Assembly (NCBI RefSeq): GCF_004564375.1
Contig: NZ_CP038267.1
Location: forward strand, 1,242,501 to 1,306,500
Direction of reading: 5' to 3'
Source: Nocardioides euryhalodurans
Lineage (GTDB): Bacteria > Actinomycetota > Actinomycetes > Propionibacteriales > Nocardioidaceae
DNA: 64,000 nucleotides
Every line of letters starts with the position of its first letter. Within the stretch, counting starts at the first letter, position 1. The notes beneath the pieces are model-generated. The model saw only the letters and a program-made list of their open reading frames with translations, made no database searches and was not told the origin of the DNA. Of the stretch, positions 1 to 7,148 are shown one piece after another. The translations under genes were made by a program, and so were the position numbers.

Positions 1-72
1 GCCGACCCGATCGGCGGCTGGCGCGTGGCGACGGGCCAGGACCTCAAGCAGACGCCATGTGCAGCATCCTGA
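1..72 (+). CDS. 3' end of an unidentified CDS (partial)
   Basis: The first reading frame is open from base 1 to a TGA at 70-72 and would encode the last 23 residues of a protein, ending TPCAAS. It overlaps the ATG of the next gene by 16 bases, the tight spacing seen throughout this operon, so it is probably the end of a preceding element gene. Too little is present to assign a family. An open frame of this length can also arise by chance at this GC content. Confidence 0.4.
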   Translation, partial: ADPIGGWRVATGQDLKQTPCAAS

Positions 73-1016
73 CTCGCCTCCTTCTGAGTGCGCTGACCGC
101 CGCCGGCCTCTCCGTCCTCGTCCACGCTCCGTCATACGCGGACACGGTGTGCTCGCAGACCGACCCGGCCACGGGCGAGTGCCTCATCTGGATCGAGGTG
201 CCGGGCACGCCGGGTACGCCAGGTGAGCCGGGCGACGACGGCCCGCAGGACACCGGCAGCGGGGCCGCCTGCTACTGGGACGGCACGAGCCAGGGCGTCA
301 CGAAGCCACCGCCTGGGCCGGTTCCCTGCACGAAGGAGGGCGCCTACTGGTCGAACACGTACCACTGCTACATCAGCCCGGTCGAGCCTCCGCCGCCTGC
401 GGGCGACCCGAGCTGGCAGGGTCATGAGCCTGGCGACGGCGCTGTGTACTACTGCGACCAGCCGCAGACGGGTCTGCTCATCACGATCTGGTCGCAGGAC
501 CCGCCGCCGAACTCCGGCACCGGACCAACTCCGCGCGAGGTGGCGCAGATCGCGATCGAGGAGATGCATCTGTCCGCCATCAACATCGGCATCGCGCCTG
601 AGCCGGGTCCGAACAGCGTCGGCCTTGTCGGGATGCCCGTCTGGATGTGGGCCAAGTACCCGAACGCCCACACCGTCGGCCCCATCACTGAGAGCGCCTC
701 CGCCGGCGGCATCACAGTCACGGCCACCGCGAAGGTCCTCCACATCACCTGGGACATGGGCGACGGAACCGAGGTCGTCTGCGATACGGCGGGCTCGCCG
801 TACAAGCCGGAATTCGGGCGGAAGGACTCCCCCGACTGCGGCCACACCTACAAGAAGTCGAGCGCGGGGCAGACGGACGATGCGTACACCGTCACCGCAA
901 CCTCGAGTTGGGTCATCACCTGGTCGGGCGCGGGCCAGACCGGGACGATCCGCCTCGACGGCCTCAACCGCTCGACCCAGATCCGGATCGGCGAAGCGCA
1001 GGTGCTCGTGAACTGA
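57..1016 (+). CDS. Exported protein with short collagen-like segment, Tad-locus associated
   Basis: A 319-residue protein with a typical signal peptide (residues 1 to about 28: hydrophobic core then A-x-A before DTVCSQ). After the signal come four Gly-X-Y triplets (GTP GTP GEP GDD, about residues 51-62), then a Cys- and Pro-rich region. A later segment around residues 230-300 contains WDMGDGTEVVCDT and a spaced CGHTY, like the WDFGDGT turn of PKD-type beta-sandwich domains. It sits directly upstream of the Tad genes, so a surface role with the pilus is plausible. No enzyme motif is seen. The family is not recognised with certainty. Confidence 0.8.
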   Translation: MCSILTRLLLSALTAAGLSVLVHAPSYADTVCSQTDPATGECLIWIEVPGTPGTPGEPGDDGPQDTGSGAACYWDGTSQGVTKPPPGPVPCTKEGAYWSNTYHCYISPVEPPPPAGDPSWQGHEPGDGAVYYCDQPQTGLLITIWSQDPPPNSGTGPTPREVAQIAIEEMHLSAINIGIAPEPGPNSVGLVGMPVWMWAKYPNAHTVGPITESASAGGITVTATAKVLHITWDMGDGTEVVCDTAGSPYKPEFGRKDSPDCGHTYKKSSAGQTDDAYTVTATSSWVITWSGAGQTGTIRLDGLNRSTQIRIGEAQVLVN

Positions 1017-1041
1017 CGAGCGCTGCGCGGGGAGGGACGAA

Positions 1042-1719
1042 GTGACCACGACTGCCCGAGAGGACCGGAAGCCCGGCCCACACCGCACTGCGCCCGACGC
1101 CGGCCCGCCGGTCACTCCCCCGCCGAAGCTTCGCAGGCGCCCCGGTCTCGTCGTGGCCGCCGTCGTCGTCACCGCCCTTGGCTGCCTTCTCGGGGCATGG
1201 GCATGGAACGCGACGACCAGCACCGAGGAGGTCCTCGCTGCGACGAAGACGATCCATCGAGGCGAGGTCATCGCCGCCGACGACATCCGGCGCATCCGGA
1301 TCAGCGACGACCCGGCTCTGGAGCCACTCCCTGCTTCGGCGTACGACGAGATCGTCGGCCAGCGCGCCGCGCTCGATATCTCTGCCGGCGGGCTGATCAC
1401 GACCGAGTCGACGACCGGCGCACCGATGCCGCCGGAGGGCAAGTCGATCGTCGGCATCTCGCTGACCCCGGCCCAGGTCCCAGCGCTCCCGATGCACGGC
1501 GGCGACAAGGTCCGCATCATCGTCACCCCGGCCGCCAATGGCGATGCCCCGTCCGGCGCGCCTCAGTTCACCGCTGCCGAGGTCGTCGACACAGCGATAG
1601 ACGAGACCACCGGCAACACCGTCGTCAACGTCTTGGTGCCGTACGCCGACGCGAGCGTCCTCGCGGCCCGCGCTGCGACCGGCAACGTCGCGCTGATCCT
1701 CGACTCGGGAGCCCAGTGA
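1042..1719 (+). CDS. SAF-domain protein, CpaB/RcpC-like Flp pilus assembly protein
   Basis: A 225-residue protein starting at a GTG behind GGAGGG. It has a charged, Pro-rich N-terminus, one membrane helix (about residues 34-54, VVAAVVVTALGCLLGAWAW) and then an extracytoplasmic SAF domain (about 62-125, with KTIHRGEVIAADDIRRIRI). SAF domains of this kind occur in CpaB/RcpC, periplasmic or cell-wall partners of Tad pilus assembly. The stop codon overlaps the ATG of the TadZ-like gene, supporting one operon. A related SAF protein outside pilus systems cannot be excluded, but the context supports CpaB. Confidence 0.82.
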   Translation: MTTTAREDRKPGPHRTAPDAGPPVTPPPKLRRRPGLVVAAVVVTALGCLLGAWAWNATTSTEEVLAATKTIHRGEVIAADDIRRIRISDDPALEPLPASAYDEIVGQRAALDISAGGLITTESTTGAPMPPEGKSIVGISLTPAQVPALPMHGGDKVRIIVTPAANGDAPSGAPQFTAAEVVDTAIDETTGNTVVNVLVPYADASVLAARAATGNVALILDSGAQ

Positions 1720-2480
1720 TGGCGATCGTGTGCCTGACATCGGCCTCCGGTTCGCCCGGCGTCACCACAACCGCAGTGGGCATGGCGTTCAGTTGGCCAC
1801 GGCCCGTGCTCCTCGTCGAAGCCGACCCGACCGGCGGATCCAGCGTGCTCGCCGGGTTCCTCCGCGGCACGACGCCGTACTACGCCGGGTTGATCGAGCT
1901 CGCCCTCTCACCCCTCGGCACGACGGACGCGCTGCGGGACGTCGTACGTCCGTTGAGCCCGAACGTCTCGCTCGTCGCCGGCATCCGGTCGCATGCTCAG
2001 GCCACGGCGCTGCGTGACATCTGGGAGCCGTTGGCGGCCGCACTCCGCGATCTGAATGACAACGGCCTGGACGTCATCGTCGACGCCGGCCGGCTCGGCC
2101 TCATCGGCTCGCCGACCCCGCTGCTGGACGCCGCCGACGCGGCGCTCCTGATCACCAGAGCCACCCTGCCGGCGATCTCGGCAGCTCGTTCGTGGGCGGA
2201 GACCGTCCGTCATCCCGCCAGCGGATGGCGTCACCCCGGCTTGCTTCTCGTCGGCGAGGGCCAGCCCTACCGGGCCTCCGAGGTCGCCAAGGTTCTCGGC
2301 ATGCCCGTCGTCGCCGACCTGCCGGACGATCCGGCCGCCGCGGCCGTTCATCACCGTGGAGCGGCGCCTCCGAAGCACTTCGAGACCGGTCCCTACGTCC
2401 GCGCGCTCCAGGCCGCGGTGCAGTCCGTCCAGGCGCACATCGCACGTGGTCGGTTCGCGCTCGAGGAGGCACGGGCATGA
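1719..2480 (+). CDS. TadZ/CpaE-like P-loop localisation ATPase
   Basis: A 253-residue protein whose ATG overlaps the previous TGA (TGATG), so this start is preferred to upstream in-frame codons. The N-terminus, MAIVCLTSASGSPGVTTTA, has the layout of a MinD/ParA deviant Walker A, but the expected lysines are missing. Degenerate P-loops are known in TadZ/CpaE proteins. VLLVEADPTGGSS resembles the Walker A' strand (V-x-D-x-D-P). It likely positions the Tad machine at the membrane. It is not a convincing partition ATPase, because the ParB-like gene lies 14 kb away in another module. Confidence 0.78.
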   Translation: MAIVCLTSASGSPGVTTTAVGMAFSWPRPVLLVEADPTGGSSVLAGFLRGTTPYYAGLIELALSPLGTTDALRDVVRPLSPNVSLVAGIRSHAQATALRDIWEPLAAALRDLNDNGLDVIVDAGRLGLIGSPTPLLDAADAALLITRATLPAISAARSWAETVRHPASGWRHPGLLLVGEGQPYRASEVAKVLGMPVVADLPDDPAAAAVHHRGAAPPKHFETGPYVRALQAAVQSVQAHIARGRFALEEARA

Positions 2481-3952
2481 CCGAGACCTACCGATTCGCG
2501 AACGAGTACGGCGACCTGACGCGCCTGCCACTCTTCAGCCAGACGACCAACGGCATCCCCCACGAGGTGTCGAGCGGTCTCGACGCGACCGTTGCGACGC
2601 CGCCCCCGGCCACCTCCGACGTCGACTGGTCGCTCGTCTCGACCCTGCGGGCCCAGGCGTCCGAGCAGCTGAGCCAGGCCGTGCAGTCAGGTCGCGCCCG
2701 ACTCGACAAGGAGGCGCAACAGGAGTTGGGCCGATCGATCGTGCTGGACCTCATCGAGTCTGCGATGGCAGAGGGTGTCGACGCCGGCCTCGGTTCGTGG
2801 AGTCCCTCGAAGCAGCAGGCGACCGCGCAGGCCGTGTTCGACTCCCTGTTCCGCCTCGGCCGCCTCCAGCCGTTGGTGGATGACGACCGGATCGAGAACA
2901 TCGTCATCGTCGGTCACGACAACGTGCAGCTCGAGCTGATCGACGGAACGCTCGTTCCCGGCCCCTCGGTGGCCGACTCCGATCAGGAGCTAATCGACTT
3001 CCTGGTCTTCCTTGCTTCGCGCAGCGAGGTAAACGCGCGGGCGTTCTCCGAGGCGCAACCGAGCCTCCACATGAGGCTCGACGGCGGCTCACGGCTCGCG
3101 GCCGTGGCGTGGGTGACCACGCGACCGTCCGTCGTGATCCGTCGGCACCGGCTGATGCGGGTGACGCTGGACGACCTCGTCAAGCGCGACATGATGACGC
3201 CCGTCGTCGCCTCGTTCCTGAGAGCTGCCGTGCGGGCTCGGTGCTCGATCGTGGTAGCCGGCGCCCAGGGGGCTGGGAAGACCACGCTGGTTCGAGCTCT
3301 CTGCGCCGAGATCGACGAGCTCGAGGCGATCGGCACCTTCGAGACCGAGTACGAGCTGCACCTCCACGAGCTCGGCCGGCACAAGGTGGTCATCCCCTGG
3401 GAGGCCCGGCCCGGATCGGGTGAACGTGGTCCTGACGGGCGCCAGTCGGGTGAGTTCACGCTCGACGAGGCACTCGTCGACTCCTTCCGCTTCAACCTCT
3501 CGCGGCAGATCGTCGGCGAAGTCCGTGGCAAGGAGATCTGGGCGATGATCAAGGCGATGGAGTCCGGCACCGGGTCCATCTCCACCACTCACGCGGCCGA
3601 CGCCGTGGCCGCCGTACGCAAGCTCGTGACCTGCGCGATGGAGGCGGGTCCGCACGTCACGCAGGGTCTCGCGACCAGCAAGCTCGCGGCGACCGTCGAC
3701 CTGATCGTCCAGTTGAGCCTGGAGACCAAGGTCGTGCCGGGCGGGGCTCAGCGGACGAGGCGGGTCGCGGAGGTCATCGCGCTGGCCCCAGGCGAGAAGG
3801 AGCCCGGCTACGCGACGACGCACGTGTTCCGCGCCCATGCCACCGGCGCCGCAGTCCCCGATGTCCTGCCCGACGAGTACCGCCGACTCGCCCAGCACGG
3901 ATTCGACCTGGCGGCGTACCTCGGTAGTCAACAGCTCGGAGTCCGGACATGA
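2477..3952 (+). CDS. tadA: Tad pilus secretion ATPase TadA/CpaF
   Basis: A 491-residue type II/IV secretion-family ATPase that powers assembly of the Flp pilus. Its ATG overlaps the preceding stop (ATGA). Visible motifs: Walker A GAQGAGKTT (about 262-270), an Asp box rich in acidic residues (ETEYELHLHE), Walker B region RQIVGEVRG, and the His box GSISTTHA. A long N-terminal helical domain precedes the core, as in CpaF. It is followed without a gap by two integral membrane TadB/TadC-type proteins, which matches the standard tadABC order. Confidence 0.93.
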   Translation: MTETYRFANEYGDLTRLPLFSQTTNGIPHEVSSGLDATVATPPPATSDVDWSLVSTLRAQASEQLSQAVQSGRARLDKEAQQELGRSIVLDLIESAMAEGVDAGLGSWSPSKQQATAQAVFDSLFRLGRLQPLVDDDRIENIVIVGHDNVQLELIDGTLVPGPSVADSDQELIDFLVFLASRSEVNARAFSEAQPSLHMRLDGGSRLAAVAWVTTRPSVVIRRHRLMRVTLDDLVKRDMMTPVVASFLRAAVRARCSIVVAGAQGAGKTTLVRALCAEIDELEAIGTFETEYELHLHELGRHKVVIPWEARPGSGERGPDGRQSGEFTLDEALVDSFRFNLSRQIVGEVRGKEIWAMIKAMESGTGSISTTHAADAVAAVRKLVTCAMEAGPHVTQGLATSKLAATVDLIVQLSLETKVVPGGAQRTRRVAEVIALAPGEKEPGYATTHVFRAHATGAAVPDVLPDEYRRLAQHGFDLAAYLGSQQLGVRT

Positions 3953-4806
3953 CCGCGGCCCTTCCGGCACTCGCGGGTGGACTCGTCGCCTTGGGGCTCC
4001 TCGGGGTGGTCGTCGGCCTGCGCCCAACCGCGATTCCGCCGCGGGAGCCCACGGCAGCCAGTCGGCGCCGCGCCCTCAATCGGCGAACCCGAGTCCTGCT
4101 TCTTGCCGGTGGCGCGCTCGGCCTCGTCGGATGGCTCATCACGGGCTGGATCCTGGCGCTGGTCATCGCGCCGGTCGCTGTCATCGGGCTGCCCATCCTG
4201 CTCAGTGCGCCGCCGGCGGCCACACAGATCGCCCGCCTCGAGGCGATGGAGGAATGGACGCGATCGCTCTCCGGAGTCCTCACCGTCGGCATCGGGCTGG
4301 AGCAAGCACTGGTCGCCACTCTGCGGTCGACGCCCGCGCCCATCGCCGATGAGGTCCACCGACTGGTGACCCGGCTGCGGGCACGGTGGGACACCGAGAA
4401 GGCGCTGCGCGCGTTCGCCGACGAACTCGACGACGCGACCGGCGACCTGATCGCGGCCAACCTGATCCTGGGCGCCCGTCGACGCGGAGCCGGGCTGGCG
4501 AGTGTCCTCGAAGGACTCGCCGAGTCGGTCGGCGCCGACGTAAGAGCGCGCCGCCAGGTCGAGGCAGACCGGGCAAAGCCGCGAGCCACCGCGCGGTGGG
4601 TCACGTTGATCAGCGCCAGCGTGCTCGTCGTACTCGCGCTGTCGGGGACGTACGTCGACCCGTACCGCACCCCTGTGGGCCAGGTGCTTCTCGTGCTCCT
4701 CCTGTCGGCGTACGTCGCCACCCTGATCTGGATGCGACGCATGGCCGCAGGCAAGCCGCTCCCCCGGTTCCTGGCGACCCGCGCGGTCGCGGAGGCGTCG
4801 CGATGA
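3949..4806 (+). CDS. tadB: TadB-like pilus assembly inner-membrane protein (T2SF domain)
   Basis: A 285-residue integral membrane protein with N-terminal hydrophobic segments (about residues 5-24 and 48-80), a cytoplasmic helical T2SF domain (about 90-215, with EEWTRSLSGVLTVGIGLEQAL) and further membrane helices near the C-terminus. T2SF proteins form the inner-membrane platform that couples the TadA ATPase to pilin extrusion. The ATG overlaps the tadA stop, and the stop overlaps the next start, so the three genes are probably translationally coupled. Confidence 0.88.
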   Translation: MTAALPALAGGLVALGLLGVVVGLRPTAIPPREPTAASRRRALNRRTRVLLLAGGALGLVGWLITGWILALVIAPVAVIGLPILLSAPPAATQIARLEAMEEWTRSLSGVLTVGIGLEQALVATLRSTPAPIADEVHRLVTRLRARWDTEKALRAFADELDDATGDLIAANLILGARRRGAGLASVLEGLAESVGADVRARRQVEADRAKPRATARWVTLISASVLVVLALSGTYVDPYRTPVGQVLLVLLLSAYVATLIWMRRMAAGKPLPRFLATRAVAEASR

Positions 4807-5702
4807 TCACCGGGCTGCAGTTGGCGATTCTTGCCGGAGGTCTCGTCGGCCTCGGCCTCGTGCTTCTCGTTGCCCGCCTTCTGCCCGCGGAGCCCGACCT
4901 CGCCGACGCGCTCGAGAGAGTCTCCTCGTCGCGTCCGCGCTCGACCGCCACCGACGCCGCGCGGTCGAGCAAGGAGCGGCTCGGCCTGTGGGGCCTGCGC
5001 GTCTTGCCGCCTGGTCTCTGGGTTCGTACGCCGGCTCGCGAACTCGCGCTGCTGCGGATCCCGGTCGCGCAGTTCTACGGGGAGAAGCTCATGTTCGCCG
5101 GTCTCGGCCTCGTCATCCCGCCGGTGCTCGTCACGCTCTTCAACGCCTTCGGGCTGAGCATCCCGTTCCAGCTCCCGGCCGTCGCGTCGCTCGCGCTGGC
5201 CGCCGTCATGTTCTTCATCCCGAACTACAACGCCCTCGACGACGCCAAGAAGGCACGGACCGAGTTCGCCCGAGCGCTCGGCGCCTACATCGACCTTGTG
5301 GCATTGGAGCGGAACAACGGCATCGGCCACCGGCAGGCGATGGAGGCTGCGGCTGAAGTCGGCGACTCGTGGGTGTTCACGCGGCTGTCCGAGGAGCTCA
5401 CCCGCTCGCGGTGGTCGGGACTGCCGCCCTGGGACGCGCTGCACACCTTGGCAGAGGAACTCGGACTGCCCGAGCTCGACGACTTCGCCGACATCATGCG
5501 CCTCTCGGGCGAGGAAGGAGCCGGCGTGTACGCCACCCTCCGCGCCCGCTCCGCCGCCATGCGCACGGCCATGCTCAACGTCGAACTCGCCCAGGCCAAC
5601 GCCGTCGGCGAGCGCATGTCGATGCCCGGCTCACTGCTGGGCGTGATCTTCATGGCGCTTCTCGTCGCGCCCTCATTGCTTCGCATGTTCACGAACTCGT
5701 GA
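4803..5702 (+). CDS. tadC: TadC-like pilus assembly inner-membrane protein (T2SF domain)
   Basis: A 299-residue protein, second T2SF-family platform protein. The ATG at 4803 overlaps the tadB stop; the longer upstream open frame has no ribosome binding site. One N-terminal membrane helix (6-26), a central hydrophobic pair (about 93-145), a cytoplasmic T2SF core (IMRLSGEEGAGVYATLRARS) and a C-terminal helix (SLLGVIFMALLVAPSLL). It pairs with TadB in Tad systems. A 31-base gap with AGGAGG separates it from the pilin gene, which probably allows separate high-level translation. Confidence 0.88.
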   Translation: MITGLQLAILAGGLVGLGLVLLVARLLPAEPDLADALERVSSSRPRSTATDAARSSKERLGLWGLRVLPPGLWVRTPARELALLRIPVAQFYGEKLMFAGLGLVIPPVLVTLFNAFGLSIPFQLPAVASLALAAVMFFIPNYNALDDAKKARTEFARALGAYIDLVALERNNGIGHRQAMEAAAEVGDSWVFTRLSEELTRSRWSGLPPWDALHTLAEELGLPELDDFADIMRLSGEEGAGVYATLRARSAAMRTAMLNVELAQANAVGERMSMPGSLLGVIFMALLVAPSLLRMFTNS

Positions 5703-5733
5703 CACGGAAGGACACATCCACAGGAGGAAACCC

Positions 5734-5928
5734 ATGTTGAAGGTTCTGGTCCTGCTGCAGATCGCAGCACTCGGCACGTACGACGACCTGCGAGCATCCC
5801 GCCGCAGTGAACGCGGGTCGGTGACGATGGAGCACGTCCTCTGGGCCGTCGCAGTCATCGGCATCGTCGGCATCGTGGTCCTCGCGGTCACGAACTATGT
5901 CACCTCAGAAGCGGGCAAGATCAAGTAG
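5734..5928 (+). CDS. Flp-like major pilin precursor
   Basis: A 64-residue protein preceded by AGGAGG. A 28-residue leader ends in ERG, followed by SVTMEHVLWAVAVIGIVGIV: a class III prepilin site with Gly at -1 and Glu at +5, then one hydrophobic helix. Size and layout match Flp pilins, although the usual Tyr after Glu is His here. The leader is unusually long for Flp. No TadV/CpaA prepilin peptidase gene is visible in the window, so processing would need an enzyme encoded elsewhere. Confidence 0.82.
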   Translation: MLKVLVLLQIAALGTYDDLRASRRSERGSVTMEHVLWAVAVIGIVGIVVLAVTNYVTSEAGKIK

Positions 5929-6313
5929 CCGCCGCCGGCGACGCGGCGAACGGGGCTCGGTCTCGATCGAGCTGGTTGTCCTGCTGCCCGCACTGTTCGC
6001 GGTCATGTTCCTCGGGATGCAGGCAGCGCTCTACTACCACGCGAAGACTGTCGCGATCGCGGCCGCGCAGCAGGGCGCCAGGGCCGCTGGCGCCGAGCAC
6101 GGCCTGGAGTCCGACGGGGTCGGCGCCGCCAACGACTTCCTCGCGGAGGCCGGTGGCGATGACGTCATCACCGCGACCTCGACGGGTGCGAACCGGACCG
6201 CCACGACTGCCACCGTGACGGTCAGCGGCTTCTCTCTGAGCGTCATTCCTGGGTGGAAGGTCCGCATCACTCAGAGCGCCAGCGTGCCAGTCGAGCAGGT
6301 GACGGCGCCGTGA
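5897..6313 (+). CDS. TadE-like pseudopilin
   Basis: A 138-residue protein with an Arg-rich N-terminus followed by ERGSVSIELVVLLPALFAVM, the TadE signature (Gly | xxxxE then a hydrophobic helix). The C-terminal domain is soluble and Ser/Thr/Val-rich, as expected for an exported minor pilin. The ATG lies inside the pilin gene (32-base overlap) and there is no better start before the motif. It is one of three consecutive TadE/F/G-type proteins. Confidence 0.85.
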   Translation: MSPQKRARSSSRRRRRGERGSVSIELVVLLPALFAVMFLGMQAALYYHAKTVAIAAAQQGARAAGAEHGLESDGVGAANDFLAEAGGDDVITATSTGANRTATTATVTVSGFSLSVIPGWKVRITQSASVPVEQVTAP

Positions 6314-6732
6314 TCCGCCGGGACGAACGCGGTTCAGCAGCTCTCGAAGCGGCGATCGGCGTGCCCACCTTCGCACTCTTCGTCGGCCTGGTCATCTTCG
6401 GAGGCCGTACGGCGACCACCCATCAGGCGCTTCAGGCCGCCGCCGCCGATGCCGCCCGGTCAGCCTCACTCGCCCGCAACGCGGACGTCGCCCGAGCCGA
6501 TGCACGCGCGGCGGCCACCTCGAGTATCACCAACCAGGAGATCGGGTGCTCGGCCATCGACGTCGCCGTCGACACGAGCGACTTCGACAAGCAGCCTGGC
6601 GTTCCTGGCTCGGTGAACGTGACCGTCTCGTGCCGACTCGACCTGTCGGATCTCGCTGTTCCCGGCGTCCCCGGATCCCGGGTCATGCGGGCGACGATGT
6701 CCAGTCCGATCGACACCTGGCGGGAACAATGA
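6310..6732 (+). CDS. TadE/TadF-like pseudopilin
   Basis: A 140-residue protein. The GTG at 6310 overlaps the upstream stop (GTGA) and puts the N-terminus at VIRRDERGSAALEAAIGVP, with Gly-|-SAALE and a single hydrophobic helix (FALFVGLVIFGG). An upstream ATG at 6253 would add 19 residues inside the previous gene and is less likely. The C-terminal portion contains two Cys (CSAID and SCRLD), possibly a disulfide in the exported domain. It probably acts as a minor pilus component or assembly factor. Confidence 0.82.
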   Translation: MIRRDERGSAALEAAIGVPTFALFVGLVIFGGRTATTHQALQAAAADAARSASLARNADVARADARAAATSSITNQEIGCSAIDVAVDTSDFDKQPGVPGSVNVTVSCRLDLSDLAVPGVPGSRVMRATMSSPIDTWREQ

Positions 6733-7148
6733 GTCGCCGGGACGAGCGCGGCTCCATCACCGTGTGGCTGGCGCTGTCCAGCTTCGTGATGATCTTCCTC
6801 GTCGGGCTGGCGGTCGACCTCGGAGGCCAGGTCCACGCCCACGAGCGAGCCCACGACGTCGCCGCGCAGGCCGCACGGGCCGGTGGCGAGGAGGTCGAAG
6901 GAAGCGCCGCCATCCAAGGCCACGACCTCGCGATCTCCCCCGCCGCCGCGCGTGCCGCCGCCCAGCGCTACCTCGACGCGGCCGGCGTCGCCGGAACGGT
7001 CGCCATCAACGACGGCACCACGATCACCGTGACGGTCACGGACTCCTACGACCCACAGTTCCTCGGTCTCATCGGCATCAACCGCCTCGACGTCACCGGC
7101 ACTGCGACCGCGCGACTCGTCCGCACCCTCGGAGGTAGCGAGCAATGA
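6729..7148 (+). CDS. TadE/TadG-like pseudopilin lacking the +5 Glu
   Basis: A 139-residue protein starting at an ATG that overlaps the upstream stop. The N-terminus [20 protein letters not shown] has the same ERGS processing block as its neighbours, but Trp replaces the Glu normally found at +5. This resembles TadG-type (helicase/secretion neighbourhood TadE-like) proteins. One membrane helix, then an exported domain with alternating Val/Thr strands ([17 protein letters not shown]). It ends the pilin set and overlaps the LysM protein start. Confidence 0.82.
   Translation: MSRRDERGSITVWLALSSFVMIFLVGLAVDLGGQVHAHERAHDVAAQAARAGGEEVEGSAAIQGHDLAISPAAARAAAQRYLDAAGVAGTVAINDGTTITVTVTDSYDPQFLGLIGINRLDVTGTATARLVRTLGGSEQ

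Noticed and set aside
1719..2480. ParA partner of the ParB-like gene
   Set aside because: The P-loop lacks the lysines of ParA and the gene is embedded in the Tad operon 14 kb away; TadZ fits better.
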